From Porphyra umbilicalis (lineage: Eukaryota > Rhodophyta > Bangiophyceae > Bangiales > Bangiaceae), in contig KV918803.1 in NCBI GenBank assembly GCA_002049455.2, positions 124,001 to 188,000 on the forward strand: a stretch of 64,000 nt of DNA. Direction: 5' to 3'. Position numbers and translations under genes: made by a program. Positions 1 through 12,149 of the stretch are shown piece after piece. Position 1 is the first letter of the stretch, and each line of letters starts with the position of its first letter. The notes beneath the pieces are model-generated. The model was not told the DNA's origin. It saw only the letters and a program-made list of their open reading frames with translations, and ran no database searches.

Positions 1-232
1 CCCCCGCGTGGCCGCACCACGGGCCGCCACGTCAGGGCGGGGTGCGTGGCCCAGATTCCCCCTCGTCTCTACTTACCGCCTCGGTGGACTTGTCTTTCAT
101 CGAATTTAGTAGTATTGGCTGGTTGGCGGTGCGGGCCAATTCCCACTAGGGGAATTGGGCCCGCACGTCGGTTTCCGTCATTAATAGGACGAAGGGCGAC
201 GACAAACCCCAACGGACGGTAGCGCGGCTCAG

Positions 233-2101
233 ATGGGGACCCGCACGTGGCGCCACGGGCGCATCGCGCGCGGATCTCGGCGATCGACCGGGCGTCGCCC
301 CGAGACGGCGGCCGACACGACCGAGTCGCGGCTGCTCATGGCGGAAATGCGGCAGGAGCTCGGAGAGCTCCGCCGCCTACGCGACCAAATTGTGGAGACG
401 GCCTCCTCGGCGGCTATCCCCGACACGCTGCCCCCGCCGGCGCGAGCGGCCCCGCGAGCGGCGCCAAGCGCCTCCGCCCGATCGGCGGCGCCGGCACCCG
501 GGTGGGCCACGTCGCCGGCCGGCGGCGTCCACGCGGGCGCCCACTAGTCCGATAGCGAGGTGCACTCGGAGGCCACGGGGGAGCCCGCGGCATCCATGGC
601 GGAGTTCCGCGAGTCGATCGTGGGCGAGGCGGTCCGGCGCCTGCGTCGCGACCAGCGGCTGGAGCGGGTCACGGACCCCCGGTTCGCCCCATTGTTCAAG
701 ACGGACGCGTACCGTCTGTTTGACCGCACGCCTGGGTTCTCGCGTACCCAGCGTGCACAGCAGCGGTACAACCGGCGGGACCTCAAGGAGATGATGCTGA
801 CGGAGGACCGGCGTTGGGACGCCAAGGATCGCGTGAGCGTGATCAACTTCCTGCGGAAGCTCAAGAACTCGTGCGACGCCCTCGGCGTGGCCGAGTGGGC
901 CGCGGTGTACCTGCTGCAGTGGCTGGTCTCCGAGACCGTCATGGTGGTCATCCGCCGCGTGGTGCCCATGGGCAGCGACACGGCGGCGGTTGCCGCCCAG
1001 CCCAAGTTCAAGCACATCATCCGGGAGCTGCTGGAGGAGTACTTGGACGAGGACGTCCTCTCCGACCGCCTCCGGGAGCTGCAGTACGCGAAACAGCACG
1101 CCTGGGAAACCGAAGGGCAGCTTGGCGACCGCATCGTGGCGTTGAAGGCCGCCCTCGGGGCACTCCTGGACGGCAAGGAGCTAAAGGCGGTCCTGGTGCA
1201 GGGCGTGGGGGAGTCCCTCGGGGCCGCCGCGCGGCAGTACAAGACGGCCGGTGGGTCGTTCACTAAGCTGAAAGCCCACCTCGAGAGGGAGGGAAAGTCG
1301 TCGCGCGCTCTGCACAAGACCAAGCTGGCGCTCAAACCGCCAGCCCGGAACCGGTTGTCGCTGAAGCCACGGAGCAAGGCCCCCGCATCGAAGGCGCTCG
1401 GGGGCGCCGCCCCGGTGGACGGGGACGTCGCCAAGGTAGCCGCGGCCGCCGCGTCCTGGGACTGGCACGCGGCGCAAGCCGCCTTCGCAGCGGCCGAGGT
1501 GGGGGATTCGCAAACCCTCCTGGCCGGTCAGGCCGAGTCAGCCCCGGCTGCGTGGGGACCAACCCCTTCTCCCCGGACGGGCTACCGGCGTACGACGGAG
1601 TTCGCGTCCCCGCTGACACGCGGGCCAGGGCCGGCCGCGTCCGGCGCTGCGGGGAGCCGGTTTGGGACGGGGGTCCCCATTCCTGGGCACCGCAATCACG
1701 CGTTTTGTCACGCGGGGCGTGACCCCGCACACCCACGCGGGTATCCCGCTAGTGGACCCACGCGCCGTCGGGGGGCCTACGTCGTGTGCTACGACCCTGG
1801 ACACTGGGCGGAGCAGTGCCCCATCATGACCCCGGGGCAGCAAGAGCGCACTCGTCACGCCCGGGAGGCGGTCCGGCGCGGACGGTCGACGACGGGCGGC
1901 GGCCCGGCGGCGGTCACCGCGCAGGCGGCCGCCTCGGGGGTCCACGTCCTCCAGGAAGTGGAACGCAACCCCGAATCCTACGAAACCGACGAGGGAACGA
2001 CGACCGAGGAGGAGTGGCGCCAGCTGACCCGCGCTGGGTCGAGCGAGGACGCGGATGAGGCAGCAGGCGACGCCGACGATGAGGCCCAGGGAAACGAGTA
2101 A
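233..2101 (+). pseudogene. gag region of element A
   Basis: Structural-protein region of element A. The first part contains a short predicted coiled-coil (around MAEMRQELGELRRLRDQ, near 336-386), followed by a charged, helix-rich capsid-like stretch and a basic, Pro/Gly-rich tail. Near 1,785-1,820 there is a CX4HX4C core (CYDPGHWAEQC), a degenerate form of the CCHC zinc knuckle. That position, just upstream of a protease, fits nucleocapsid. The call rests on position, the knuckle-like motif and the neighbouring protease; capsid sequence itself is poorly conserved between families. Fossil, not expected to be functional. Confidence 0.65.
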
Positions 2102-2379
2102 GGGGCAGCCTCCTACGTGGGCTGCCCACCGATGCCGTGCGCCTCAAACCCGCCCGACGACCCGTCTACATCACGGCAGCCCGACAACGGGCCATCTGGC
2201 GCTGTGGACGGGGCGTCCGGCCCTTGCCCGCCTTCCGCAGCCGCATACTGCCCCGCCCGGCCGAAAAGCCCTGGCGGGCAGACCCTGTTCCCTCGGCCGT
2301 GGCAGCGGAAAGGCCGGCCAGCACCCCACCTCCGGCGGAGTCGGCGCCCTCGACCGAGGAAGCCGAGATCCTCCTCGTG

Positions 2380-2930
2380 ACGTTGCACAACTATAAGATC
2401 AGGGCCTCAATAGGGCGCCACGCCTCCAACATGGTCGCATCCTCTGTCGTCATCGACACCGGCGCAGGCGCCAGCGTCATCCGGCCTGAGGCCCTCCCCG
2501 ACGAGTGGCACGCGGCGTTCACGCCCCACGACCCGGGCGGCGGGCTCCGGCTCCGTGACGCGAACGGCAACCAGCTGGTGACATCGAGATCGGTTTCCCT
2601 ATTGTTCCGGGCGGGGGGGCTGTGCGTGCCCTGCACGTTCCAGGTGGTCGCCAAACTCTCCGTCCCCGCTCTGTTAGGGTGCGACTTCCTGGACGCGAAT
2701 GCCCACGCCATCCTACCGTCGGACCAAGCCGTGCGCTGGCGGGACGGCACGGCGTCGGCGATCGTTCGGGGGCCCAATGACCAGATCGACCGCCGCGCCT
2801 CGGCGTCCCGCGTGCTGCGGATGGCCAACAAGACGCAATTGGCGCCACGGTCGGCGACGCTCGCCTGGGTGCGCACCCCGTCGGGAGGCCTGGGTCAGGT
2901 CTTTGGCGCCTCCCGGTTGATGACGATGCA
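2380..2930 (+). pseudogene. aspartic protease region of element A
   Basis: Retropepsin-type aspartic protease region. The active-site signature DTGAGASVI is read at about 2,455-2,481, and a second hydrophobic segment with LLGCDFLDANA lies about 70 residues later, as in Ty3/gypsy proteases, where a hydrophobic-G motif follows the catalytic loop. The frame runs up to the hAT insertion site at 2,926-2,933. In the family this enzyme processes the Gag and Pol polyproteins. Part of a fossil element. Confidence 0.75.
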
Positions 2931-2933
2931 CAG

Positions 2934-3515
2934 CAGGCCCTGTCATAAGTATCGTTTTCAGCTTCGGGTACGGTATATACAACTCCTTGAATTCGAGTAC
3001 GAGTGCTGGCCACGTCTATCTTCACGTGTATCAATACGAAAAATACCTTGAGAACACGGGTAGGAATCAATTCCGAAATTGATTGACTTGGAACAGCTGC
3101 CGACCTTTAGCAGCGCCAAGCGCCTATTTTTCCGGAGCATGTCGGATCCGTTCCGTCACGTGAGTCATCCTGTTTGCGGCGTTTTCAACAGCTCGCGTGA
3201 GAATTCTAACGGGCGCCCTTTGGCGAGCACACCACGGTTTGGAGAATCCACCCCAACTAGAACCGTTGTAATATTCAAATCAAGTCCAAAGATCAACTGG
3301 TACTTAGCGGGGGTGAAACGACATAATTGTATTCGAATGGCGCGCTCTTCTGGCTTTACTTCCGCTGTCGGTCGGAATTGATAGATACCCACGGCTACCT
3401 ACTCAATTGTTCATTTGGGTGTGGGTGCCAGCCGCCTTGCTGCCTACGGGTACGGGAGTTCAGAGACTTACACCTGTTAATACACCTACTCACAATATAT
3501 GTATGGTAGGGCCTG
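2934..3515. mobile_element. hAT-type MITE inserted in element A
   Basis: A 582-bp AT-richer block inside the GC-rich retroelement. It is flanked by a perfect 8-bp direct repeat ATGCACAG (2,926-2,933 and 3,516-3,523). Its ends are inverted: CAGGCCCTGTCATA at the left and, read from the other strand, CAGGCCCTACCATA at the right, 12 of 14 matching. An 8-bp duplication with CAGG-type ends is diagnostic of the hAT superfamily. No transposase is encoded, so it is non-autonomous. Part of its interior (about 3,160-3,390) resembles 27,360-27,610 elsewhere in the window. Confidence 0.88.
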
Positions 3516-6352
3516 ATGCACAGGGCGACGGTCGCCCACGGGGTGCACGAGATCCTTCCCGACATCACCTTCCCGGTCGTCATTTCGAACTTCGGGGACT
3601 GCGAGGTGACCCTTCGACCGAGGACGGCCGTCGGACGGGTCGAGGTGCTAGCCACCGGCGTCATCGCCTTGCCCTCGCCCGTGGCACGTGGGCGGGCGGG
3701 ACCCACGCGGATCGACGTCCCAGCGGACGACCCCTCGTTCTGCGCTGCCCCCTCGCCTACCGTGGGCAACCGGGCCACGCCGGCCCCAACGGCGGCAGGT
3801 CCGACGGACCCATTGTGTACGGTGCAGGAGGACGAGGACCCTCGCGCGGCGGGGCACGTCCCGGAGCGCGACGCCGCGCGGGTGGAGGAGGACCCCCGGG
3901 GGGCGGGACCCAGCTTTGCGGGGGCCCCGCAGCCGGGACACACGGGCCCACCACGGGTGGAGGACGTCCCGTTACCCGAGGCCGAGCCATAGCTCCAAGA
4001 GCGGATCCGGGCGGTGCTGCACCGGCATGAGGCCATGTGGTCGGGCCAGGCGCTGGGCGCCATCAAGGCCACGCGACACCACATCGAGCTCTCCCCAGGG
4101 GCGAAGCCCGTGCGCGTCCCACCTCGGCGCGCGGGACCCAAGGCCCGCCAGGCGAAAGCCGCCGAGAACCCGCGCGAGCTGGCGGCCGACGTCATCGAAC
4201 CAACGTCGTCCGAATGGGGATTCCTCGTGGTGTTGGTGCCCAAGAAGGACGGTACGCTGCGGTTTTGCGTCGATTACAGACTCCTGAACGCCGTGTGCAA
4301 GCGCGACTCGTACCCGCTTCCAAGCATGGACGAGTGCATCGACAGCCTCGGCGAGGCCAAGGTCTTGTCGACGTTGGACTGCAACGCCGGATACTGGCAT
4401 GTGCTCATCGCCGACGGCGACCGCGAAAAGACGGCCTTCGTCTGCCACAAGGGGGCCTACCACCACAAACGCATGCCCTTCGGGCTGAAAAACTCGCCCG
4501 CGACATTCCAGCGGGCGCTGGACATCATCCTGTCCGGCGTCAAGTGGCAAAGCTGCCTGGTGTACCTCGACGACGTAATCGTCTATTCGAAGACGCAAGA
4601 GGAGCACGTCCAACACTTGGACGACGTCTTGGGCCTTCTGCGGGCCACGAGGGTTACCCTCAAGTTACCTAAGTGCCGCTTCTTCCGGACAACGGTCGAA
4701 CTCCCAACGACGCGAACGCAAGTGAGGAGCTTTATCGGCATGTGCAACGTCGTCCGGAGGTTCGTACCGAACTTCGAGCGGGTGGCCACCCCGCTCACGG
4801 ACCTCATGGGCTCGACCGCCCCGGTCACGGTGCCTCCGCCAACTACGGAGCAGTTGTTCTCGTTCGAGGAGCTGAAGCGCCAACTGACGCAGCCCGCGGT
4901 GCTCTCCCTACCGCGAGCGGGCCACAAATACGTGCAATACGCGGACGCATGTGGCACGCAAGTCGGAGAAGCGCTGCTGAAGGAGCAGGAGGAAGGTGGG
5001 CACCGCCCGGAGGCTTACATTAGCCGCGTTCTCGAAGGCGCTGAGCGGAACTTCGGCGTGACCGAGAAGGAGTGCATTGCCGTCGTTTGGGCGTCCCTCA
5101 AGTTTCGCGCCTACTTGGAGGGGGACAGGTTTTTGGTCCGTACGGACCACGACTGCCTCCGCTGGCTCCTTAACATCGACGGTACCGCGCATGGGTGCCT
5201 CGCCCGTTGGCGCATGCGCCTCAACGGGTTGGCCTTCGACATCGCGTACAAGCCGGGGAAAACCCATTGGCTAGCCGACGGCATGTCCCGTCTCGTGACG
5301 TCGGGCGCCGACCGCTCGGCATCGGACACTGACCTGCCCGTCTTCTTCCTCACGCGGGCGGAGACGGCCCGGGGCCTGGAAGCCCCCTTTGCCGCAAGAT
5401 TGTCCAAGACCTCAACGCCGGTCACGCGGTGCCGTTCTTTGAGGACAGCGACGGAATCGTTTGCCGGCGGGCCGCCCTTGACGGGGCCGCACAGATCGTC
5501 GTGCCAGTGCCCCTCCGGGAGCGCATCCTGCGACTGGAGCCAGAGATCACCTTTGCGGGCCACCCGGGAGAGTCCCAGATGTACACCGCCATGCGGCGGT
5601 ACTACTACTGGCCCGGCATGGCCGCCGACGCGGTCCTCCATGTCCGTAACTGCGCAAGTTCCGCGCTGGGCCGTGTCCGCCCGCTGCGGGCCGTCGCGGC
5701 CCTGCAGCTCTTCCCAGCGACGCCGCCCTTTCAGGACGTGGCGACGGACCTGTTTGGACCGCTGGCAAAGACCGCCGCCGGCAACGAGTACATCATGGTC
5801 ACTGACCGCTTCTCGCAGCTGGTGCTGGCGATCCCGATGGGCAAGGTCCGCGCGGTGGACTGCGCCTCCGTCCTCCTGGACTATTGGATCGGGGCCTACG
5901 GGCCCCCGGACCGGGTCCTGTCGGACGGGGGGCCCCAGTTCACCGCGCAGTTCTGGCACCAAGAATGCAACCGCTTGTCCGTCGAGGCCAAGGTGACCAC
6001 GCCGTCGCGCACGCAGACGAACGGGCAGGCAAAGCGGTTTAACAGCACAATGGGGCGCATCCTCGACCACTACGTCGCCGAACACCCCACGACGTGGGAC
6101 CAGCTCCTGCCCGCGCTGACGCTGGCGTATAACACGCAGCCGCACGCCGCGACCAAGGTCGCCCCGCTGGAGTTGGTGAACCTCTTGGGGGTGGCCAGTT
6201 GGTCCATCAAGGACCAGACGCGGACGAGCCGGTACCCAGCGACGGCGCAACGGGGCACCCACGCCGAAAAAAAGAAGCAAGCCGCGTTTCTAACGCGCTT
6301 AGTGCGCCATATCTCACGGGTCCGGGAGGCCCTGGCGGCGGCGCAACAGCAC
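3516..6352 (+). pseudogene. pol region of element A (RT, RNase H, integrase)
   Basis: After the hAT insertion the pol region resumes. RT (about 4,210-4,690) shows the LVPKKDGTLRFCVDYR block, SMDECIDSLG, FGLKNSPATFQ and the catalytic YLDD box at 4,563-4,574. RNase H follows (about 4,920-5,290) with the AVVWASLKFRAYLEG and RTDHDCLRWLL segments and the terminal ADGMSRL motif. Integrase (about 5,560-6,250) has the YYYWPGMAADA zinc-domain segment, then DLFGPL, SDGGPQF and a TNGQAKRFN block in the DDE core positions. The region ends at the LTR of element B. Fossil with several breaks. Confidence 0.85.
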
Positions 6353-6852
6353 TGTAGCGATTCTAAGCACCACCAAGTTGGTTCGTCGTCTGGCCGAAGT
6401 GACCTCTTGATCAGCTCGGTCCGTCGAAGGAACTGCCCCAGAAATCGACCGACAGCCCAGCCTTCCTCCAACGGGAGGAGAGGATCACGGCCAAGCCCAG
6501 GGGGGAATCGTAGTCCAAAGCACAGTTGGTTTTATCAAACAGCGACGAGGACGGCGTCCCCACTCTCAATAAACCCCTCCCAAACCCGAACGCCGGTGGC
6601 CAAAGTAGCCACCCCAAGTACGCCAAACAGATAAATCCCTCCAAACAGAAAAGTTCAAACAAGTAGTAGGGGGGTTGGGAAAACCACTGGGGAAAAAAGC
6701 CCCGCCCCGGACCGAATCCAATCTCCCCAAGATCTGGACAGGTCATTCCCTTGCTGGCCCGGAACGGGATATTTTGGGACGGCCCCCCGGGGGTGTTTTG
6801 TCCACAGCTGAGGGGCCACGCCCCTTCCAACTGGGGACCCCCGACCGCCACA
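6353..6852 (-). repeat. 3' LTR of element B
   Basis: About 500 bp, begins TGTAGCG and ends CGCCACA on the + strand, the TG...CA ends of an LTR. The same sequence occurs at 13,935-14,430, 22,944-23,439 and 24,692-25,166. On the + strand it carries AATAAA near 6,569. Its left edge abuts the integrase of element A and its right edge abuts the region leading to the antisense ORF. Confidence 0.85.
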
Positions 6853-7394
6853 CAGCCCCCTCGTCGCGTGACGTGGCGTCCCTGCCCGTCCCGCGACGAC
6901 CCCTGAGGAGGGGGTTCCGGCCCGGCCCCCTGGCCGGGTGCCGGCCACAACCGCCACCCCCCCCCCCGATCCTCGCCCCAGGGGGGTTGTCGAGGTCGGT
7001 CCGCGGACGGGATCGGCCCCACGCGACACCGGCGTGGCGTGGCGCGCGGCCCGCACCGGTGTCTCGCGGCCCCCACACCCCCCGAGACGCACGTTGGCCC
7101 CATCCCTCCCCGTAGGCCCACACGCACACCCCGGTCTCACCCCCCCCCTCACAGGCGACTCCACGACTGCTCCACGCCACGCCACGACGTAGCTCTCCGC
7201 GCTCGCTGCGACGCGGTGTTCGCCGACTCGTTCCTCCGCCCACCCCACGACGTGCCGTCCACCCCCCCCCATGGCGCCCGCCGCTTCTTGCTTCTGTCGG
7301 CCCCCGGGGGTCCCCCCCCCCCCTCCCCCTTGTCGGACCGAGGACCCGGCGGCCGCCCGTCGACGGGACGCCCGCGCCCGCGTCGTCCTCGGCG

Positions 7395-8826
7395 ATGGCC
7401 GACGAGGAGATGCGCTACCAGACCGTCGTGGGCCCCCTGCCCGTCTTGTCCAATCCGGCGACATGGGCGCCCGCGTGGGCCCGTGAGGAGGCCCGCAAGG
7501 GGGCGACGGGATCGCTGGCCCACGCGACGCTTCGGGGCATCGACTCGACGCGCCCCTCCAACCCGTTGGCCAAGCACATCGCGGCGATGCCGCACGCCCT
7601 CGTGCCTTCCCTTGACGACCGCGCCTCGTCGATCACCGTGGTGCGGCGTAGCCGCGAGGTGGGGTACCGCCGCTCGTACGTGGGCTTCATGGACGACCCC
7701 TCGGTGAGCCCGCCGTTGGTACCGACATTCGAATACATTCTCACGTGCCCGCCCTTCATCGACGTGTCGGACGCGGAGGGCCCCACGACGGTCCAGCTGA
7801 CCATGGCTCGCAACGTGGGCTGTCTTCCGTAGTGAATGGGCTCTCGCGGCGGCCGTTGTTCTCCTCGAGACGTTTCGCACCCGTCGGGTCTTGTGGCGTT
7901 ACCCCCGCGTCTGCTCGATTGGATCTGCTCCGTAGGGGCGTCCAGCACCTGCGTCAAATCCACGGGTCCCGAAACGGAGGCGGCCGCCACCCTCGGGGCG
8001 TTGTTGGACCTCCCGGACCAGCTTCCCGACACGGAGGCCTTCCGCCAGCGCCTCCGCGCGCGTAGCACCGACCGTCGGGACCGCGAGGGTTGGATTTGGG
8101 CGTCCCTCGAGGTGGACGACGACGGAACCCACGCCAAGGTCGCCGAGGACCTTCGCCCCTTGGAGTTGCCGTACACCGCGGACATCCTCGAGGCGCGCGG
8201 CTACGGCCCTGCTCGTGGGGGTTGCGCCGCCGCCGCCTCGGTCGCCCGCAGCCCACGCTACCCCGAAGGTGGGACCGCGCCGCCCGCTACCTCTGTGGGG
8301 ATCGGCGCCGCGGGGTTGTCCCCTCCGGGTCCGTCGCCGCCGGCCGCATCCGCCGCCCCTTCTGGGGGTCACTCCGGGGGTAGCCTCATCGTCTCGTTCG
8401 ACCCCGTGGAGCACCGTGACATCCCCGACGTGGCCTTCGACCAACTCGACCACATTCCCTCGGACCGTGTCCCGCAGGGTTTAGCGCGCGTCGTGGCTAG
8501 TGACCCCGGGGAACTCCGCGGCTACACCACGGGGACCCTGGTAACCGGCTTGAGCCACACCGTGGTCTCTCTTGGCGACTAGATCGCCCAGTGGGCCCGC
8601 GACCACCCCGGGGTTCCGCCACGTCACTTGGAAGAGTTGCTTCAGTTGGTCGGTCGGCGCAGCATCCGCGCGGTTCTCCTTCGCGAGGTCGGCGTGGCCG
8701 CCGGTGGGGCCAACAGCCGTCAGCAACATCACCGCGACCGCGACGCCTACCACGAGGAGCCGGCGGCGCAGCGCCCCCGCGGTCCGCCCGGTACCGAGTG
8801 GGGCGGGCCTTCGTCGGCCCGCCGTT
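7395..8826 (+). pseudogene. antisense accessory ORF of element B, broken copy
   Basis: Homologous over its length to the intact ORF on the - strand of element C (20,763-22,397). It starts with the same MADEEMRYQTVVGPLP and shares blocks such as REVGYRRSYVGFMDD, GWIWASLEVDDDGTHAKV and LIVSFDPVEHRDIPDVAFDQ. It runs opposite to gag-pol of its element. It is broken, with a few breaks. An AATAAA lies at 8,958-8,963, about 130 bp after its end. Between that point and the end of pol (about 9,290) I see no other coding sequence. No known protein family was recognised. Confidence 0.7.
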
Positions 8827-8957
8827 GACCCGGCATTGGGGGGGGTAGTGATGTCGGAAGGGGTGGGAGAACAGCGCCCTCGGGAGTCGTAGTCGTAGCG
8901 CGTAGTAGTGTAGGGGGTCTCGTAGTGTCGACGGTGCCGTACGGCGCGTCAACGACC

Positions 8958-8963
8958 AATAAA
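8958..8963 (+). promoter_or_regulatory. poly(A) signal for the antisense ORF of element B
   Basis: AATAAA in the sequence CGACCAATAAACCCCACG, downstream of the antisense ORF on its own strand. The same sequence stands at the equivalent place in element C (20,650-20,655, - strand). Confidence 0.55.
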
Positions 8964-9289
8964 CCCCACGTGGGTCGTTTGCGTATCACCCTTGGGAGAA
9001 TTCCTTGTTCATCAGGCCGAATCCCGGGCCCCCTTTGTTGTCCATCATTTGACAGGCCCCCGCCGGTCAGCCGTCACGTACCACCACCGCCCCTGCATAC
9101 CGTCCATGCCATCCGATCGCCTTGGCTTTCCTCCCCCCGGGTCACTGGAGAAGACGGCCAGCCCGTCTCGCAGTCGGAACGGTCGCCACCACGGCCACGT
9201 GGCTCCGACCGGGACACGTGTCGATCCCAAAAATCTGCCACGATTCGAAACTTGAAACCCACGTGTCCCACGTGGGAATTGCCTTGAGC

Positions 9290-12110
9290 GAGGAAGTCGA
9301 CGACCGACCCGGCTTCTTCGACTCGTAGGCCCACACGCCGCATATACTGGTGCACCTTATGTCGGTCGAATCGACTGGCCAACTCGAGTATGTCCTCCTC
9401 GGGGTGGTACCCCCACCAGCATGTCCACAGGCGTAGCGTATCATCGTTAGCGAGTTCGTGGCCCACGAAGGCCTTCCAGACGAACACCTTGCCCGTGTGT
9501 TGATGCCTCTCGGGGACCACAATGTCTTGGGGTACCCCGAGGTTCTGCAGGAGCGTCTGTGGATCCCCCGGCGGGCCCGGCGCCGCCGTCACGTGGTCAC
9601 TGCTTACCGTCTCAGGGTACCCACCGATGTCCAGCGAAAACGTGCCCTCTCCGCGGGATAACACCTTGTACGGCCAGGCCGCGCGGGTCCTGAGCTTATA
9701 CTTGGTCCGCGCGTGGCCATCGACGAACACCCAGTCCCCCGCGTGGACGTCCTTGTTGACCGGTCGTACGCGGGCGTCGTAGTTCCTCTTGTACCGCCGC
9801 TGGGCCTGCGTGAGGGACTTCCGCACCTTGTGGATTAGGTTCCGTAGCCGCGCTCGGATGCCCTCGCGGACGGCTCGTGGGCTGCCGTCCGTCTCCTCGG
9901 GTGCCGGGGAGCCGACGAGGCGCTCCACGGAGAGGCTCCGCACACGCTCGGGGGTGACAAACTCGAGGGGCGCCACCCCGGTGCTCTGCTGCGGTCGGCT
10001 ATTGTAGGCCAACGTCAGCATCGACACCAACTCGTCCCATCGGTCTTGGTGGTCCTCGACGTACGTCTGCAACTGGCCCACGATGGTCCGGTTGTACCGT
10101 TCCACTTGGTCGTTCGTCTGCGGGTGGTACGTCGTGGAGTACCGGTTGGAGATCCCGAGGAGCGAGCCAACCCCTTGGAAGAACGTGGAGCGGAACTGGG
10201 GGCCATTGTCCGACAACATCGTCGCCGGGGGTCCGTACGCCGCCACCCAGTTGTCCAAAAATGCTGCCGCGATGGTTTCCGCGTCGATGCGCCGAAGGGG
10301 GATGGCCCGCGTCATCTTGGAGAAACGATCCACGATGAACAACAGATGTTCGTTCCCCGCCGCCGTCCGGGGGAGGGGGCCGAGCAGGTCCATGCACAGA
10401 TCCGTCAGCGGTTCCGTAGGGGAAAAGGTCTTGAGGTAGTTGGTCTTGCGTCCCTTGCCGACGCGGTTCCTCGCGCACTGCGTGCAGTTGGCCACGAAGG
10501 CGTAGACGTCCACCACCATCGATTCCCAATAAAACCACCGTCGCATCGACGTGTACATCTTGTTCGCCCCCGGGTGCCCGGCCTGCGGAGGGTAGTGCTC
10601 CCTCATCATCACCTCGTAGCGCATGTGAGTCGGCACGCAGACTTGCGTGGCCCCGTCCAACGGCGCCGTCCGCACCAACAGGCCATTCGGGTCCTCGTGC
10701 AGCCGCGACTTGTCGGTGCCGTCCATCGCCGCGCGGACCTCCTTGCACCGTACGTCCTCCGCCTGCCCCTCGAGGAGCTCGGCGAGCGTCAGGGGGCCTA
10801 GGAGTCCCCCCTTGGTCTCCGGTGGCAATTGCCACGCGGCGGACGAGTCGGGCAAAGCCAGACATGGTACCGCGTCGGTTATCGCCCCTTCGTCTCCCGC
10901 GGGTGTTGAGATGCGAGACATCGCGTCCGCCGCGTGTTGTGACGCCCCGGGCCGCGTCTGTACCACGTAATCGAACTCCGCCTATCGCAACCGCCACCAC
11001 GCCAGCCCCCCGTGGGCCCCGTCCATGTGCAGCATCCACTTGAGCGCCGCGTGGTCCGTGCGTACCGGGAAGCGAGTTCCTTCGACGTAGGGGCGGAGAA
11101 GGAGGGACGCCCACACAACCGCGAGGCACTTCCGCTCCGTCGCGCTGTAATTACGCTCCGTCGCGTTGAGGGAGCGGCTCCAATGGCCCACGGGCCGCGT
11201 GGATAGGTCGGGTTGTTCTTGTCGGAAGACCGCGCCGACCTGCCCCGCACTTGCGTCCGTGTCCAACGTGTAGGTCCCTTTTCGCCGCGGTAGGGCGAGG
11301 ATGGGGGCCTTCGGGAGGCGCCTCTTGAGTTCCTCTAATGCCCTCAGGGCCTCGTCGGACAGCTTCCCACACCGGGCGGGCCTCTTGGAACTCGTCATGG
11401 CGGCCAACGGCCGCGCCACTTGGGCGTAGTCCTTGACGAACCTCCGATACACGTTACACATCCCGAGGAAGCTACGTAGGTCCTGCTTGCACCGCGGGGG
11501 AGATGCCTCCTTGAGTCCGCGGATGTTCTTGTCTTGTACCTTCAGCTCCCCCCGGCCCACGATATGGCCCAAATACTCCACCTCCTCTCTTGGAACAAGT
11601 GGTACTTCTTGGCCTTCAGGGAGACCCCCGCGCCGCGCAGCGTCGTAAAGACATCCCGGAGATGTTCCACGTGTTCCCCCGCCGACTGCGAGAAGACGAT
11701 GATGTCGTCGAGGTACACGAGGCAGCTCTTCCACTTGAGTCCCCCGAGGATCATGTCGATGGCCCGTTGGAAGGTCGCCGGGGCATTGGACAGACCGAAG
11801 GGAAGGCGGATATAGCGGTAGGCCCCCTCGTGGCAAACGAAGGTTGTCTTGTCCCGGTCCTCGTCCGCCACGGGGATCTGCCAATACCCCGAGTTGCAGT
11901 CGAGCGTCGAGGACACCTTGGCGTCCCCGAGGAAGTCAATACAATCGTCCATTCGTGGCAACGGGTACACATCCCGCACCGTGACCTCGTTAAGTCGGCG
12001 GTAATCCACACAGAACCGCACTGTCCCGTCGGGTTTCGGAACCAGAACCACAGGGAAGGCCCACTCGGCGCTTGAGGGCTCGATAACCCCGAGGTCCCGC
12101 TGGCGTTACA
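9290..12110 (-). pseudogene. pol region of element B (RT, RNase H, integrase, chromodomain-like tail)
   Basis: Read on the - strand: RT block VLVPKPDGTVRFCVDYRR and MDDCIDFLGDAKVSSTLDCN (about 12,050-11,870), FGLSNAPATFQ and the YLDD box near 11,720; RNase H (about 11,320-10,930) with LDTDAS, AVVWASLLLRPY and RTDHAALKWML; integrase (about 10,660-9,900) with an HHCC-type zinc segment, then MDLLGPL, SDNGPQF and QVERYN as the DD35E positions; and a C-terminal WKAFVGHELANDD ... WGYHPEEDILEL stretch like a chromodomain. Chromodomains on integrase define chromoviruses. Fossil with several breaks. Confidence 0.85.
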
Positions 12111-12149
12111 CCTGCTTGGCGATGATGCCCCTCGAAGCGTAGCTTGCCC

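Larger units (their letters stand above)
1..6352 (+). mobile_element. Element A: broken Ty3/gypsy LTR retrotransposon, partial
   Basis: Fossil Ty3/gypsy element read on the + strand in the order gag, aspartic protease, reverse transcriptase, RNase H, integrase, which is the Ty3/gypsy order. Its gag and pol are clearly diverged from those of elements B and C in the same window, so it is another lineage. It is broken, with several breaks, and carries a hAT MITE at 2,934-3,515. The 3' end stops exactly where the LTR of element B begins (6,353), after the integrase but before any LTR of its own. No 5' LTR could be delimited; it may lie in bases 1-230 or outside the window. It looks older than B and C because it is the substrate for other insertions and is more decayed. 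Confidence 0.85.

Noticed and set aside
6348-6352. AGCAC as a target duplication of element B
   Set aside because: The base string after the other LTR is CCACC; the match is no better than chance.
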